Assembly: GCA_018623675.1 (NCBI GenBank)
Contig: JAAZVJ010000091.1
Span: 1-5,080, forward strand
Direction of reading: 5' to 3'
Length of the DNA: 5,080 nt
Origin: Synechococcus sp. HW_metabat.54
Lineage (GTDB): Bacteria; Cyanobacteriota; Cyanobacteriia; PCC-6307; Cyanobiaceae
Shown: positions 1 to 5,080 of the stretch, piece by piece
Numbering within the stretch: position 1 is the first letter of the stretch
How the letters are laid out: every line of letters begins with the position of its first letter
Position numbers and translations under genes: made by a program
Notes under the pieces: generated by a model
Seen by the model: only the letters and a program-made list of their open reading frames with translations
Told to the model about the DNA's origin: nothing
The model's database searches: none

Positions 1-29
1 ACACCGGCAGCAACACGATTACGCGCCAT
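1..29 (-). CDS. N-terminal fragment of an unidentified protein (truncated by window edge)
   Basis: On the minus strand an ATG lies 3 bp after the TGA of the preceding gene. It opens a frame reading MARNRVAAG before the window ends. The tight spacing and shared strand suggest the next gene of the hemH-ilvB unit. Arg residues followed by small hydrophobic residues could be the n-region of a signal peptide or membrane anchor, but nine codons are too few to say. No clear Shine-Dalgarno sequence precedes it. The product is not recognised. Confidence 0.45.
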
Positions 30-32
30 TGA

Positions 33-419
33 TCAAGCAGGCGAGCTGCAGGTCATCTGTCCCAAGCAAGCATCAGCAAGAGCAGCGCTCATGTCTTGGG
101 CGGACCCGAGTGGTGTGACCCGTGCCAGCAAGGTGCCATCCATCGAGCCTTCTGGGCGCAGATTGACCCGTTGACGGCGGGGCAAGGACTGCCTCAGGAA
201 GTCGACCGCTGCCTGCTCATGCTCAGCGGGCACCGCGAGGCAAGCCAACTGAACGGTGTAATTGCGGTTGTGATCGCCGACCTGGAGCAAGGACGAAGAA
301 CGCACCTGAAGCACCTCAGCTGCTTGAACTGAGGCAACCCCAACGCTCATCGCCACAACAACAATCAAAAGGCTGGTGGCCCGCTTGAGCCAACGCCAGA
401 AGACAAGAACCTTCGGCAT
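33..419 (-). CDS. Small exported protein with degenerate staphylococcal-nuclease-like domain
   Basis: A 128-residue protein. The start chosen is the ATG whose A is the last base of the ilvB stop codon (TGATG), which implies translational coupling. Frames from 437 or 479 would add residues ahead of an otherwise normal signal peptide. Residues 1-33 form that peptide: a basic/aromatic n-region (KVLVFWRWLKR), a hydrophobic core at about 14-30, and a VQA cleavage site before AEV. The mature part (34-119) follows the outline of a staphylococcal-nuclease (SNase) fold: VLQVRSSSLLQVGD, then YTVQLACLAVP, a helix rich in E/A/L, then RVNLRP and DGTLLARV. Active SNases carry DGDT, an RL..ID arginine/aspartate pair and a YGR arginine. 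The corresponding positions here are SSSL, QLACLA and DGT. It is therefore probably a non-catalytic, periplasmic or membrane-anchored relative. The family call is from pattern only. The reading frame itself is well supported by coupling and signal peptide. Confidence 0.72.
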   Translation of the reverse strand: MPKVLVFWRWLKRATSLLIVVVAMSVGVASVQAAEVLQVRSSSLLQVGDHNRNYTVQLACLAVPAEHEQAAVDFLRQSLPRRQRVNLRPEGSMDGTLLARVTPLGSAQDMSAALADACLGQMTCSSPA

Positions 420-2287
420 CAAAGGGAGGCCCCACATGCGGGGCAGAAGCGGTGGTCGTGACTGGTGACGGCTCCGCAAGAACCACAGCTTCGGGTGGTG
501 TCCATGGCCAACTCGGGATGAGAGGGCAAGCCCACCATCTGAGCATTGCTACAGCCGGGGGGCACCATCGGGTAACAGTTCTCTCCCCGACGCACGCGCA
601 CATCAATCAGCGTGGGCCCCGGGGCTGCAAGCGCCTCACGCAGGCCGTTGACCAGATTGTCTCGGGAATCGATACGGACGCCTCCCACACCGAACGACTC
701 GGCCAGGGCAACGAAGTCAGGCATGCCGGTCTGCATGTTCGAGGCCGAATAACGCTCGTCGTAGAAGCTTTCTTGCCATTGGCGCACCATGCCCTGCCAC
801 TGGTTATTCACGATCACCACCTTCACCGGCAGTTGATATTGCGCCAGGGTGCCCAGCTCTTGAATATTCATCAGGATGCTGGCATCACCGGCAACACAGA
901 CCACCTTGCTGTCAGGGCAAGCAGCTTGAGCCCCCATGGCAGCAGGCATGCCGAAACCCATGGTGCCGAGTCCTGCGCTGCTGATCCACTGACGGGGTCC
1001 ATTGCGGAGATACTGCGCAGACCACATCTGATGTTGACCAACATCAGTGGTCACAATCGCCCCGGCGGCAAGATCGCGCAGCGCAATCAGTACTTCTTGG
1101 GGATAAATCTCACCCTCGGGAGTTGGCACCGTTAACGGATAACGCTGCTTCCAACCAGCGATCTTGGAGAGCCAGGCGGCTGTGGAGGGGCGCACGTCAC
1201 GCTGACGACTGCGCTGAACAAGCTGCTCCATGCTTTGAGAAAGATCCCCCAAAACAGCCACGTCAGCGCGCCGGGTCTTGCCCACCTCGGCAGGATCGAT
1301 TTCGAAATGGATGACGCGAGCCCTTGGAGCGAAGGTATCGAGCTTCCCGGTGACCCGATCGTCAAATCGAGCGCCAACCGCAATCAACAGATCGCATTCA
1401 GTCACGGCGAAGTTGGCGTAAGCCGTGCCGTGCATGCCCAGCATCCCGACGGAGAGAGCATCGTTCTCATCAAACGCACCCTTGCCCATCAAGGTGGTGG
1501 TGACGGGCAATTGATGGCGACGGGCCAGCTCGGCCAAGGGCTGATGAATGCCCGCGGAAATGGCACCACCACCCACGTAAAGCAAAGGGCGCTGAGCTCC
1601 CTGGATCAAATCCAGGGCAGATTCCAGGGCGAGGGGATCGGGCTGAACAGGGCGACGGAAGCCTGCAGGAACCACCGAACCGGGCTCCACAGGGATGTAA
1701 TCGAACTCCTCCTGGCCCACATCCTTGGGGATATCGATCAACACTGGGCCTGGACGCCCAGAGGCAGCAATGAAGAAGGCTTGTGCAACGACGGAAGCCA
1801 AATCGGCCGGGTCACGCACCACCCAGGAGTGCTTCACGATCGGCAAGGTGATGCCGAAGATATCGGTTTCCTGGAAAGCATCAGTGCCAATCGCAGGGCG
1901 GGGCACCTGACCGGTGATCACCACCATGGGCACAGAGTCCATTTGGGCGGTGGCGATGCCGGTCACCAGATTGGTGGCACCGGGGCCAGACGTACCAAAA
2001 CAGACCCCAACCTTTCCAGTGGCACGGGCGTAGGCATCCGCAGCATGGGTACCGGCCTGCTCATGGCGCACCAGGATGTGGCGAACCCAGCCCTGCTGCT
2101 CAGCAATATGCAGCGCGTCGTAGATCGGCAGGATCGCGCCGCCGGGATAGCCAAAAATCGTGTCAACGCCATGGCGGCGCAGCGCATCCATCAGTGCTTC
2201 AGCACCAGTGATCCGTTGCTTACCGTCCTCAATGGACGCACCGGAGACCGTTGGTGCGGAAGTCAGGGTCACAGCGTCGTCACACAC
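419..2287 (-). CDS. ilvB: Acetolactate (acetohydroxyacid) synthase, large catalytic subunit
   Basis: A 622-residue ThDP-dependent enzyme. It condenses two pyruvates to acetolactate, or pyruvate with 2-oxobutyrate, as the first committed step of valine, leucine and isoleucine synthesis in the cytoplasm. It normally works with a small regulatory subunit (IlvN), which is not in this window. Domains in order: N-terminal pyrimidine-binding domain (about 25-190) with FGYPGGA at 45-51, catalytic Glu76 in [15 protein letters not shown], and [11 protein letters not shown] at 100-110; central FAD/DHAP-like domain (about 215-350) with [11 protein letters not shown]-terminal PP-binding domain (about 395-570) with GDAS at 467-470 and [11 protein letters not shown] at 494-504. 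GDA replaces the usual GDG of the ThDP motif. The start is GTG at 2287, set by a GAGGA sequence 6 nt upstream and an in-frame TGA just before it; a later GTG at codon 6 is less well placed. The unusual end is residues 601-618, a CX2C-X10-CX2C zinc-ribbon-like tail beyond the usual catalytic end. The gene lies 55 bp after hemH and overlaps the next gene by one base. Confidence 0.97.
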   Translation of the reverse strand: MCDDAVTLTSAPTVSGASIEDGKQRITGAEALMDALRRHGVDTIFGYPGGAILPIYDALHIAEQQGWVRHILVRHEQAGTHAADAYARATGKVGVCFGTSGPGATNLVTGIATAQMDSVPMVVITGQVPRPAIGTDAFQETDIFGITLPIVKHSWVVRDPADLASVVAQAFFIAASGRPGPVLIDIPKDVGQEEFDYIPVEPGSVVPAGFRRPVQPDPLALESALDLIQGAQRPLLYVGGGAISAGIHQPLAELARRHQLPVTTTLMGKGAFDENDALSVGMLGMHGTAYANFAVTECDLLIAVGARFDDRVTGKLDTFAPRARVIHFEIDPAEVGKTRRADVAVLGDLSQSMEQLVQRSRQRDVRPSTAAWLSKIAGWKQRYPLTVPTPEGEIYPQEVLIALRDLAAGAIVTTDVGQHQMWSAQYLRNGPRQWISSAGLGTMGFGMPAAMGAQAACPDSKVVCVAGDASILMNIQELGTLAQYQLPVKVVIVNNQWQGMVRQWQESFYDERYSASNMQTGMPDFVALAESFGVGGVRIDSRDNLVNGLREALAAPGPTLIDVRVRRGENCYPMVPPGCSNAQMVGLPSHPELAMDTTRSCGSCGAVTSHDHRFCPACGASL

Positions 2288-2293
2288 AGCCGG

Positions 2294-2298
2294 TCCTC
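2294..2298 (-). promoter_or_regulatory. Ribosome binding site of ilvB
   Basis: GAGGA on the minus strand, 6 nt before the GTG start at 2287. It decides the start in favour of this GTG over the in-frame GTG five codons later, which would be 21 nt away. An in-frame TGA at 2299-2297 excludes any start further upstream. Confidence 0.7.
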
Positions 2299-2342
2299 AG
2301 ATTAAGTGCCAACGCGCACAGCGGCGGCCTTATGGCTTCAGA

Positions 2343-3518
2343 TCAGAGCAGCCCAAGCGCGTGCAGTGGACCATGACCACTCACCAGCTCCAGAAGGAAC
2401 GCTGAGAAGCCCACCATGGCAAGGCGGCCATTCCAAACCTCGGAGCTGTTGTTCCACCCCCATTCCCATTTCTCCTGGGGATAGAGCTTGACGGTGGTGG
2501 GCAGTTCAGCCGCTTGATCAAGGTTGACTTCTGGCCCCTCAAGGCTGGCGGCCACCATGTCGGCCAAACCGTGAATGAAGGGTGCGTAGGTGTCGAGAGC
2601 CCGCACACGGCGGAAATTCACCACACCCGCTTCGGTCGCCAGTTCTCTGTATTCGATATCGATCTCTTCAAGGGTCTCGATGTGCTCGCTCACAAAGCTG
2701 ATGGGCACAACAACCAAATCCCTCGTCTTGGCTTCGCCCAGCGCCTCAAGAGCTTCTTCGGTGTAGGGCTTGAGCCACTCAACAGGGCCCACCCGGCTTT
2801 GGTAGGCAAGGGTGTGGGGATTGCTGGCACCGAGGATCGATTCCAGTTCCTTCATGATCAAGCCCGTGCAGGCTTCGATCTCCTGTTGATAGGGATCGCC
2901 AGCTTCCTCCACGTAGCTCTTCGGAACCCCATGGGCACTGAAGAAGACATGGGCTTCTTCAGGCACGTCGGACGCTCGAATCTGATCGGCAATGAGCTCG
3001 GCCATGGAGCGGACATACCCGGGATGGTCGTACCAGCTGCGAATGCACCGGAGAGGCAGTTTCTGAAAATCAGCATCCAGCTGCCTTAAGCGCTGCAGTT
3101 CTCGGAAGCTGGAGCCACTGGTGCTGATCGAGAAATGGGGATACAGGGGAAGCACCACCACCTGCTCGATGCCATCGGCCTTGATGTCGGCAACGGCCGA
3201 TTCCGTAAAGGGATGCCAGTAGCGCATCGCGACATAGGAGGTCGCTTCAATCCCCCTCTGACGCAATTCACTCTGGAGCTCGCGGGCCTGCTGTTCAGTG
3301 ATCCGGCGCAGGGGCGAACCGCCTCCGATGGATCGATAGGCCTCTTGCGACTTATTACTTCTGAGTGTGCTGATCAACCAGGCGAGAGGCTTCTGCAGAG
3401 CAGGGATCGGAAGACGGATGATCTCCGGATCTGCGAACAGGTTGTAGAGGAATGGCCCCACATCCTGAATCCTTTCCGGGCCTCCGAGATTGAGCAGAAG
3501 GACGCCGACCCGGGCCAT
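2343..3518 (-). CDS. hemH: Ferrochelatase with C-terminal CAB (chlorophyll-binding) domain
   Basis: A 391-residue enzyme. It inserts Fe2+ into protoporphyrin IX to make protoheme, competing with Mg-chelatase at the heme/chlorophyll branch point. Residues 1-325 are the catalytic core: LLLNLGGPE at 7-15, Tyr/Pro-rich substrate-loop residues ([11 protein letters not shown]), GGGSPL at 65-70, the catalytic-site His196 in FFSAHGVP, and His279/Glu281 in [14 protein letters not shown], which match the metal-site His and Glu of the family. A linker rich in Trp (EKWEWGWNN, 349-357) leads to a single CAB helix at about 358-380, with the signature E360, N363, G364, R365 and A367-M368 ([12 protein letters not shown]). 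This architecture is known from cyanobacterial and plastid enzymes; the CAB helix anchors the enzyme in thylakoids and binds chlorophyll and carotenoid in studied cyanobacteria. The ATG at 3518 gives the usual family N-terminus. It is first in the minus-strand unit ahead of ilvB and divergent from the recombinase. Length and motifs look intact. Confidence 0.97.
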   Translation of the reverse strand: MARVGVLLLNLGGPERIQDVGPFLYNLFADPEIIRLPIPALQKPLAWLISTLRSNKSQEAYRSIGGGSPLRRITEQQARELQSELRQRGIEATSYVAMRYWHPFTESAVADIKADGIEQVVVLPLYPHFSISTSGSSFRELQRLRQLDADFQKLPLRCIRSWYDHPGYVRSMAELIADQIRASDVPEEAHVFFSAHGVPKSYVEEAGDPYQQEIEACTGLIMKELESILGASNPHTLAYQSRVGPVEWLKPYTEEALEALGEAKTRDLVVVPISFVSEHIETLEEIDIEYRELATEAGVVNFRRVRALDTYAPFIHGLADMVAASLEGPEVNLDQAAELPTTVKLYPQEKWEWGWNNSSEVWNGRLAMVGFSAFLLELVSGHGPLHALGLL

Positions 3519-3599
3519 GAAACAGCCACTCGCTAAAAGGGGTCTTGAGCGTAACCCCCATCGACGTCAAGGTGGCGTCAACGTGAAGGCCGATGGGCG
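3519..3599. promoter_or_regulatory. Divergent intergenic region between hemH and the recombinase
   Basis: 81 bp between two outward-facing starts, so it must hold, or lie close to, the hemH promoter and possibly that of the recombinase. It contains a direct repeat of CGTCAA on the plus strand (3565-3570 and 3576-3581), 11 bp start to start. On the hemH strand this reads as two TTGACG boxes. TTGACG resembles a sigma-70 -35 box, but no good -10 sits 16-18 bp downstream; the nearest candidate, TACGCT, is at spacings of 11 and 22. A weak AAGG lies about 10 nt before the recombinase ATG. The promoter assignment is therefore inferred from layout rather than read from a clear consensus. Confidence 0.4.
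3535..3558 (-). other. Small GC hairpin followed by TTTT upstream of hemH (terminator-like or attenuator-like)
   Basis: On the minus strand GGGGT (3558-3554) and ACCCC (3543-3539) can pair as a 5-bp stem with a 10-nt loop, followed directly by TTTT (3538-3535). The structure ends 16 nt before the hemH ATG. The stem is short, so it may be chance. If real, it would lie in the 5' leader of the hemH transcript. Confidence 0.25.
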
Positions 3600-4829
3600 A
3601 TGACCGCGAGCGTGGATTTGAGCGGTGACCTGAGCCGAATCAACGCAGCTCTGCGCAAGGAGGGAATCAGGCTTCGACTCGAGCAACGGGGCCAACGACT
3701 GAATCTGCGTGGTCCGTTGCCCTGCCGCAGCACGGCAGGGCAAACCCGAGTTCAACGGCTCAGCCTTGGGATCCCAGCCACATCCGAAGGGCTACAGGAA
3801 GCGCAACAATTACTGCAGCTGGTGCATCTCCAGCTCAGGCGCGACCAATTCGATTGGCAGCAGTGGGCGGAGCAGGCCAATGGTCACAGCCCAGAGAGAA
3901 CCCACCAGGGCAGCAAGGGCTCCACAGACACCGGAGTCGCAACAGCTTCGGCATCCCTAGCGACTGCAGTTCAGCGTCAGCTGGACAACTTCGAAGAGGC
4001 CTTCTTTCGCGATCCACAGCGCCGCCGCTCGCCCGCCGGGAGTCGCACCACCTGGAGCTCGGCCTACCGCCCTTACCTCCGCCGTCTTCGAACGATTGCT
4101 GAGAACGAAGACCTGGCTCTGGGACCTGAACTCCTGATGCGCACCCTCAGCAGTTATGCCGATGGCAGCCGCAGTCGCCAGCAGTGCGCCACAAGCCTTG
4201 CCGCCCTGGCCCGTCATCTCGACATCGCGCTGCCGAACGACTGGCGCGCAGAAGCCGGCGGTTATGGCCTGCATCGGGCTCGGTTTCGCCAGCTGCCCAG
4301 TGATCGGCAGATTCTTGAGGCGGTTCTGCGCATCCCCAATCCAGGGTGGCGCCTTGCTTTTGGACTGATGGCCACCTACGGGCTCCGCAACCATGAGGTG
4401 TTTTTCACCGATCTCAGCGCCCTGGCCCCTGGCGGCGATCACGTGTTGAGAGTGCTTCCCACCACAAAAACTGGAGAGCATCAGGTGTGGCCCTTTCATC
4501 CCGACTGGGTGGAACGCTTCCAGTTACAGCAATTGGGCCAAGACCCTGCACTGCTCCCAGGGGTCTGCACAGACCTTCGCCAAACCACACTGCAGCAGGT
4601 CGGGCGACGGGTGGCTGAACAGTTCCGCCGTTATGACCTGCCACTCACCCCCTATGACCTGCGGCACGCCTGGGCTGTGCGCACCATTCATATCGGTCTC
4701 CCCGACACCGTGGCCGCCAGGATGATGGGCCACTCCGTTGCGATTCACACCCGCACCTACCACCACTGGATCACCCGTCGCGACCAGCAACAGGCGGTGG
4801 ATGCAGCCCTCGCCCGCCATCTGGCCTGA
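3600..4829 (+). CDS. Tyrosine recombinase / phage-integrase family site-specific recombinase
   Basis: A 409-residue protein. Residues about 10-90 resemble an arm-type DNA-binding domain of phage integrases (RLRLEQRGQRLNLRG, then LSLGIPATSEGLQEAQ, ending DQFDW). Residues 95-120 are a Ser/Thr/Gly-rich linker. Residues about 121-215 form the helical core-binding domain. Residues about 232-405 form the catalytic domain, with Arg263 (ATYGLRNHE), Lys290 (TTKTGE), Arg355 (PYDLRHAW), His378 (MMGHS) and the nucleophile Tyr387 (HTRTYHHW). The first His of the usual HxxR box is Tyr352. All other catalytic positions are present, so it is likely active in DNA strand exchange. The ATG at 3600 is the only candidate start; upstream the frame is open to a TAA at 3552 without ATG, GTG or TTG. 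No prophage genes, tRNA or excisionase-like gene lies next to it, so it may be a resident chromosomal recombinase. Its stop overlaps the next start. Confidence 0.92.
   Translation: MTASVDLSGDLSRINAALRKEGIRLRLEQRGQRLNLRGPLPCRSTAGQTRVQRLSLGIPATSEGLQEAQQLLQLVHLQLRRDQFDWQQWAEQANGHSPERTHQGSKGSTDTGVATASASLATAVQRQLDNFEEAFFRDPQRRRSPAGSRTTWSSAYRPYLRRLRTIAENEDLALGPELLMRTLSSYADGSRSRQQCATSLAALARHLDIALPNDWRAEAGGYGLHRARFRQLPSDRQILEAVLRIPNPGWRLAFGLMATYGLRNHEVFFTDLSALAPGGDHVLRVLPTTKTGEHQVWPFHPDWVERFQLQQLGQDPALLPGVCTDLRQTTLQQVGRRVAEQFRRYDLPLTPYDLRHAWAVRTIHIGLPDTVAARMMGHSVAIHTRTYHHWITRRDQQQAVDAALARHLA
3717..3743. repeat. Perfect 11-bp inverted repeat with 5-nt spacer inside the recombinase gene
   Basis: The left arm TTGCCCTGCCG (3717-3727), spacer CAGCA (3728-3732) and right arm CGGCAGGGCAA (3733-3743) form a perfect palindrome over 27 bp. 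It covers codons 40-48 of the recombinase. No T-tract follows, so it is not a standard intrinsic terminator. The arm length and short spacer resemble a tyrosine-recombinase core site. A strong mRNA hairpin near the 5' end of the message is the other reading. Confidence 0.8.
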
Positions 4830-5080
4830 TGACGAAGCGATCGATCACATCCACAACTCTTCTCATGGCAGGGCTGATCGCCGGACCGATCCCTGCCGGG
4901 ATAAGCGCAGAAGCCACGGAAGCCGAAATCAGAACGGTGCTGCCCAGGGCACAACTTCAGAACTGGATGACAGAAGCCAGGGTTCCGGCAGTGAGCATCA
5001 GTGTGATCAAGGATTTCACCATCCATTGGTCCCGTGCCTTTGGCGTGGCGGATGCTGCAACCGGTCGCCCGGTCACAACG
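4829..5080 (+). CDS. Exported serine hydrolase, beta-lactamase/PBP-like family (N-terminal part, truncated by window edge)
   Basis: 84 codons, open to the window end. The ATG at 4829 shares its A with the stop codon of the recombinase (TGATG), which points to translational coupling. Residues 1-29 look like a signal peptide: MTKR, then a hydrophobic stretch TTLLMAGLIAGPIPAG, ending near ISAEA. The mature start (LQNWMTEARVPAVSISVIKD, then WSRAFGVADAATGRPV) is the typical opening of class C beta-lactamase-like serine hydrolases (beta-lactamase/D-Ala-D-Ala carboxypeptidase/esterase clan). The SxxK nucleophile motif normally comes about 15-25 residues later and is outside the window, so activity cannot be judged. 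Members act on peptidoglycan peptides, beta-lactams or esters in the periplasm; the substrate is not predictable here. Confidence 0.82.
   Translation, partial: MTKRSITSTTLLMAGLIAGPIPAGISAEATEAEIRTVLPRAQLQNWMTEARVPAVSISVIKDFTIHWSRAFGVADAATGRPVTT
4867..4897. repeat. Inverted heptamer GGCAGGG / CCCTGCC in the signal-peptide region of the hydrolase
   Basis: GGCAGGG (4867-4873) and CCCTGCC (4891-4897) are inverted, with 17 nt between them. The same heptamers make up the core of the arms of the palindrome at 3717-3743, but in the opposite order. The match may reflect GC-rich codon choice. It is listed because the two sites lie near the 5' ends of two coupled genes. Confidence 0.35.

Noticed and set aside
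420..479. Longer starts (at 479 or 437) for the small exported protein
   Set aside because: They would bury the signal peptide behind Arg/Pro-rich residues and overlap ilvB by up to 61 bp. The TGATG overlap at 419 gives a normal signal peptide.
452..1135. 227-codon plus-strand frame antisense to the 3' half of ilvB
   Set aside because: It is the reverse shadow of the conserved ThDP-binding region, with no ribosome site or family motif.
1599..1617. 8-bp inverted repeat with 3-nt loop (CCCTGGAT / ATCCAGGG) inside ilvB
   Set aside because: An 8-bp stem with a short loop is expected by chance about once in a window this size, and it codes for a normal LDLIQG stretch.
1235..2305. 356-codon open frame on the plus strand, antisense to ilvB
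   Set aside because: It lies opposite a clearly real, motif-complete ilvB. Its translation is low in hydrophobic structure, rich in His/Gly/Arg and shows no recognisable domain, as expected for a GC-rich shadow frame.
2288..2342. Intrinsic terminator between hemH and ilvB
   Set aside because: Only short GC pairings (for example GCC-ATAA-GGC) are present, with no strong stem and no T-tract.
3957..4499. 180-codon minus-strand frame antisense to the recombinase
   Set aside because: It is opposite the conserved catalytic domain of the recombinase, and its composition looks like a reverse shadow.
4562..4575. Near-palindrome GGTCTG-CA-CAGACC inside the recombinase gene
   Set aside because: Six-bp arms are common by chance, and there is no T-tract or second copy.
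3600..4829. Prophage or genomic island carrying the integrase
   Set aside because: There is no tRNA, flanking direct repeat of attachment-site type, phage gene or visible composition shift; the neighbours are housekeeping-type genes. An island beyond the window edge cannot be excluded.

Overview
The window looks like chromosome from a marine picocyanobacterium (Synechococcus/Cyanobium type). The main evidence is a ferrochelatase with a C-terminal chlorophyll-binding (CAB) helix, a feature of oxygenic phototrophs. The compact, GC-rich, mostly housekeeping layout agrees. The genus is inferred from protein style, not from a database search.

Left part, minus strand, read from right to left: hemH (ferrochelatase, 3518 to 2343), ilvB (acetolactate synthase large subunit, 2287 to 419), a small exported protein resembling a degenerate staphylococcal-nuclease fold (419 to 33), and the first nine codons of another gene (from 29, cut by the window edge). 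The gaps are 55 bp, a 1-base TGATG stop/start overlap, and 3 bp. I see no clear terminator between them, so this is probably one transcription unit. It would join the last step of heme synthesis to the first committed step of branched-chain amino acid synthesis.

Right part, plus strand: a complete 409-residue tyrosine recombinase (3600 to 4829). Its stop overlaps, again as TGATG, the start of an exported serine hydrolase of the beta-lactamase/penicillin-binding type, which runs off the window. This pair diverges from hemH across an 81-bp intergenic region. That region carries a direct repeat with 11-bp phasing and a small hairpin followed by TTTT on the hemH side.

No RNA genes, CRISPR array, insertion sequence or classical attachment site are visible, and no stretch above 300 bp lacks a gene. 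The points most worth a second look are: a perfect 11-bp inverted repeat with a 5-nt spacer inside the 5' part of the recombinase gene, shaped like a tyrosine-recombinase core site; a four-cysteine zinc-ribbon-like tail on IlvB; loss of the expected catalytic residues in the nuclease-like protein; and the coupling of a solitary recombinase to an exported hydrolase.
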